In this document: piece by piece, positions 61,832-63,990 of the stretch | How the letters are laid out: the number at the start of each line of letters is the position of its first letter | Position numbering within the stretch: position 1 is the stretch's first letter | Assembly (NCBI GenBank): GCA_009693575.1 | Contig: SHWZ01000009.1 | Coordinates: 1-63,990, forward strand | DNA from: Flavobacteriaceae bacterium | Lineage (GTDB): Bacteria > Bacteroidota > Bacteroidia > UKL13-3 | Reading direction: 5' to 3' | Length of the DNA: 63,990 nucleotides | Translations under genes and position numbers: made by a program | The notes under the pieces: generated by a model | The model's input: the letters and a program-made list of their open reading frames with translations, nothing else | Told to the model about the DNA's origin: nothing | Database searches by the model: none

Positions 61832-62852
61832 AGAACAGCCCATCCCTTTTTGTTATCATTTTGCCTAAATGCTTATAGGCTAATTCTGTTGCCTCACGGC
61901 CTCGAGCAGTACGCATGATAAAACCTTCTTGGATGAGGAAAGGCTCATATACCTCTTCAATTGTTCCTTCATCTTCGCTCACAGCAGTGGCTATTGTTTT
62001 CAGTCCTACTGGGCCACCTTTGAATTTGTCAATGATGGTAGTGAGAATCTTATTGTCCATTTCATCCAGTCCATGACTGTCAACGTTCAGGGCATCCAAA
62101 GCCATTTTGGCAATAGCTTTATTTATAGTTCCATCACCTTTTATCTGAGCAAAGTCCCGGGTGCGGCGTAGCAAGGCATTGGCTATACGTGGAGTGCCAC
62201 GACTGCGGCGGGCAATTTCGTGGGCGGCATCTTTCTCTATCGGTGTTTTCAATATTCCTGACGAACGGTGAACAATCCGTGTGAGCAGTTCTACATCATA
62301 ATATTCGAGCCGTGCATTGATACCAAACCTAGCCCTGAGCGGACTTGTGAGCAAACCCGAGCGGGTAGTAGCACCAATGAGCGTGAAGGGATTGATTCCA
62401 ATCTGGATGCTACGGGCATTGGGCCCTGTTTCCAACATGATGTCTATCTTGTAATCCTCCATTGCAGAGTATAGGTATTCCTCCACCACAGGACTGAGAC
62501 GGTGTATCTCATCTATAAACAATACATCACCCTGCTCCAGCGAAGTTAGCAGCCCCGCAAGGTCTCCCGGCTTTTCCAGCACAGGCCCTGAGGTAATCTT
62601 TATCTGCGAATTCATTTCGCGGCAAATGATATGAGCAAGGGTAGTTTTGCCCAATCCCGGAGGGCCATGCAACAATATGTGGTCGAGCGGCTCACTTCGA
62701 AGCACTGCTGCCTGCACAAATATTTTCAGGTTGGAAATAACTTTTTCCTGCCCGGCAAAATCATCGAACTCCGATGGCCGCAGCACCCGCTCAATTTCTT
62801 TCTCCTGATTGCTCAGGCTTTCATCTTCACCGTCTAAAAGGGGGTCACGCAT
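61830..62852 (-). CDS. ruvB: Holliday junction branch migration helicase RuvB
   Basis: A 340-residue AAA+ motor. Start [20 protein letters not shown], then [19 protein letters not shown], Walker [10 protein letters not shown], Walker [18 protein letters not shown], sensor [18 protein letters not shown] with the arginine finger, and the winged-helix C-terminal domain [33 protein letters not shown] (split at the domain core). It drives branch migration with RuvA, which is not in the window. Full length. The stop codon lies at the edge of an ATTCCTAATT repeat. No promoter element recognised. Confidence 0.97.
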   Translation of the reverse strand: MRDPLLDGEDESLSNQEKEIERVLRPSEFDDFAGQEKVISNLKIFVQAAVLRSEPLDHILLHGPPGLGKTTLAHIICREMNSQIKITSGPVLEKPGDLAGLLTSLEQGDVLFIDEIHRLSPVVEEYLYSAMEDYKIDIMLETGPNARSIQIGINPFTLIGATTRSGLLTSPLRARFGINARLEYYDVELLTRIVHRSSGILKTPIEKDAAHEIARRSRGTPRIANALLRRTRDFAQIKGDGTINKAIAKMALDALNVDSHGLDEMDNKILTTIIDKFKGGPVGLKTIATAVSEDEGTIEEVYEPFLIQEGFIMRTARGREATELAYKHLGKMITKRDGLF

Positions 62853-62873
62853 GGTTGATTTGGAGATGGGTTG

Positions 62874-62891
62874 TCCCGATAGCTATCGGGA
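62874..62891. repeat. Perfect 18-base palindrome TCCCGATAGCTATCGGGA
   Basis: It lies in the 140-base gap between ruvB and folD, flanked by two direct TGGAGAT copies (62862-62868 and 62892-62898). From memory, this palindrome occurs often in Bacteroidota genomes as a dispersed element; its role is not known to me. Confidence 0.6.
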
Positions 62892-62977
62892 TGGAGATTT
62901 GAAGATTGGACAAGCTGATTATTCAACAAATCCATTATTTGATAATTTCTTTTTCTATGATATAACCCTAATTAATA

Positions 62978-62994
62978 ATTCCTAATTCCTAATT
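62978..62994 (-). repeat. Two overlapping AATTAGGAAT copies at the folD stop codon
   Basis: ATTCCTAATTCCTAATT on the plus strand is a 7-base tandem overlap of the repeat (62978-62987 and 62985-62994). The folD stop TAA (62995-62993) is the start of the repeat on the minus strand, exactly as for ruvB. Confidence 0.65.
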
Positions 62995-63874
62995 ATTTCT
63001 TCGTTTCATATGCCTTCAATGTATTCTGCAACAAGCCTGCAATGGTCATCAGGCCAACGCCACCTGGCACAGGAGTTATATACGAAGCAACAGCGGCAGC
63101 ACTCTCAAAATGTACATCCCCTTTGATGCTGTAGCCTTTTGGGTTGCTTGCATCATCCACACGGGTAATGCCTACATCGATCACCACAGCTCCCGGTTTT
63201 ATGATATCGCCCTTCACCATTTCGGGTATGCCCGATGCCACCACCAATATATCAGCATTCTTTGTATAAAACTCCAGGTTATTGGTTTTGCTGTGGCACA
63301 TCGTCACGGTGCAATTGCCAGGGTAGGCATTGCGGCTCATTAGGGCAGCCATAGGTTTGCCCACAATGTCGCTTCGGCCTATCACCACACAGTTTTTGCC
63401 CGATGTTTCTATTTTGTAATACTCAAGCATCAGCAATATACCATAGGGAGTTGCAGGCAATAAAGTATCAATTCCTTTCAGCATCAAGCCTGTGTTGTAA
63501 GGGTGAAATCCGTCCACATCTTTTTCGGGCTTAATGGCGAAGGTCACCTTTTGGGCATCTATATGTTTGGGCAAGGGCAATTGTACTATGAAGCCGTCAA
63601 TACTCAAGTCGCTATTAAGCCTTTCAATTTCAGCAAGCAATTCAGCTTCAGTCATGGTTTCAGGAAAACGCAACACCGTGCTATCCATTCCCACCGACTT
63701 GCTGTTGCGTTCCTTGCTGGCCACATACGTTTCGCTGGCTCCGTTGTTGCCCACTATCACAGCAACCAAATGCGGTGCCCGTTGCCCATTGGCTATATGC
63801 TTGGCTATCCTAGCTCGTATTTCATCTTTGAGGTGTTCTGAAACAGTTTTGCCGTCGAGTATTTGTGCAGACAT
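62993..63874 (-). CDS. folD: Methylenetetrahydrofolate dehydrogenase/cyclohydrolase FolD
   Basis: A 293-residue bifunctional enzyme converting 5,10-methylene-THF to 10-formyl-THF with NADP. Catalytic-domain marks: ETYVASKERNSKSVGMDS (Tyr and Lys of the active site), DGFIVQLPLPKHIDAQKV and KPEKDVDGFHPYN; the Rossmann part has CVVIGRSDIVGKPMAAL and the end TPVPGGVGLMTIAGLLQNTLKA. Full length. A -7 element at 63922-63929 gives a leader of about 45 bases. Confidence 0.97.
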   Translation of the reverse strand: MSAQILDGKTVSEHLKDEIRARIAKHIANGQRAPHLVAVIVGNNGASETYVASKERNSKSVGMDSTVLRFPETMTEAELLAEIERLNSDLSIDGFIVQLPLPKHIDAQKVTFAIKPEKDVDGFHPYNTGLMLKGIDTLLPATPYGILLMLEYYKIETSGKNCVVIGRSDIVGKPMAALMSRNAYPGNCTVTMCHSKTNNLEFYTKNADILVVASGIPEMVKGDIIKPGAVVIDVGITRVDDASNPKGYSIKGDVHFESAAAVASYITPVPGGVGLMTIAGLLQNTLKAYETKK

Positions 63875-63921
63875 GGAGGAGCGTTACGATTTTGGAAGTA
63901 CGAAGTGGGGGAATATTTGGG

Positions 63922-63929
63922 CAAATGTA
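63922..63929 (-). promoter_or_regulatory. Probable -7 element of folD
   Basis: Minus strand TACATTTG, perfect TAnnTTTG, about 48 bases before the folD ATG. No -33 TTG at the standard distance. Confidence 0.4.
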
Positions 63930-63990
63930 CCTGCAAAGATTTTTTTGTACTTAGAACTTACTATTTGGGCGTGCCCCCCGTAAAACCAAA

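Noticed and set aside
1-63990. CRISPR array, tRNA or rRNA genes, integrase or insertion sequence
   Set aside because: I read the intergenic gaps on both strands and saw none.

Overview
The window is a chromosomal segment of a member of the Bacteroidota, probably an uncultured relative of the Chitinophagales/Sphingobacteriales side of the phylum; the placement below phylum is a guess. Phylum-level signs: several secreted proteins end in type IX secretion (T9SS) sorting domains of type A and type B; the best promoters have the Bacteroidota form TTG-N21-TAnnTTTG; an ECF sigma factor is coupled to a membrane/beta-barrel protein; FtsZ has the long C-terminal tail seen in this phylum; murF, ddl and murB are absent from the division cluster. 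MurE carries the DNPR motif of meso-diaminopimelate ligases, matching the lysA end at the left edge.

Layout. 1-10.4 kb: the 3' end of lysA, a fused B12-dependent acyl-CoA mutase (icmF type), a 2-oxoglutarate/Fe(II) oxygenase, a TamB-family envelope protein and tsaD. 10.4-16 kb: an ECF sigma factor with its overlapping membrane/barrel partner, a PKD-domain T9SS cargo and an NHLRC2-like thioredoxin/NHL lipoprotein. 16-29.5 kb: housekeeping genes (rpsT, radC, YigZ family, DMT transporter, Bax-inhibitor-1 family, class A PBP, mdh, UvrD/PcrA helicase, DUF952) plus a T9SS-exported metallopeptidase and one unrecognised exported protein. 29.5-46 kb: a TPR-protein remnant, an MsbA-like ABC exporter, a 2253-residue CotH/lamin-tail repeat protein, sucC, a cystathionine gamma-synthase-type enzyme and a 1471-residue type B T9SS protein. 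46.3-61.6 kb: a tight mraZ-rsmH-ftsL-ftsI-murE-mraY-murD-ftsW-murG-murC-ftsQ-ftsA-ftsZ cluster. 61.6-64 kb: a decayed S23/four-helix-bundle gene inside short repeats, ruvB and folD.

The genes are mostly ordinary core functions. The division cluster is one transcription unit in which many neighbours overlap by 1-4 bases. It starts behind two candidate MraZ operator pairs placed in opposite orientations. The exported proteins (PKD, metallopeptidase, CotH/lamin-tail, CHU_C-type) are T9SS cargo scattered among housekeeping genes; no T9SS machinery gene is in the window.

I did not find a complete new defence or mobile system. The observations most worth checking are: (i) a promoter plus intrinsic terminator in the leader of the cystathionine gamma-synthase-type gene, which is either an attenuator or a small RNA; (ii) the paired MraZ-type boxes; (iii) an internally deleted, frameshifted S23 gene flanked by inverted AATTAGGAAT repeats that also sit on the stop codons of ruvB and folD; (iv) the duplicated P-x3-VW-x2-IA motif in the sigma-factor partner; (v) -7 elements that almost touch their start codons. 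Motif counts were made by eye and no database search was run.
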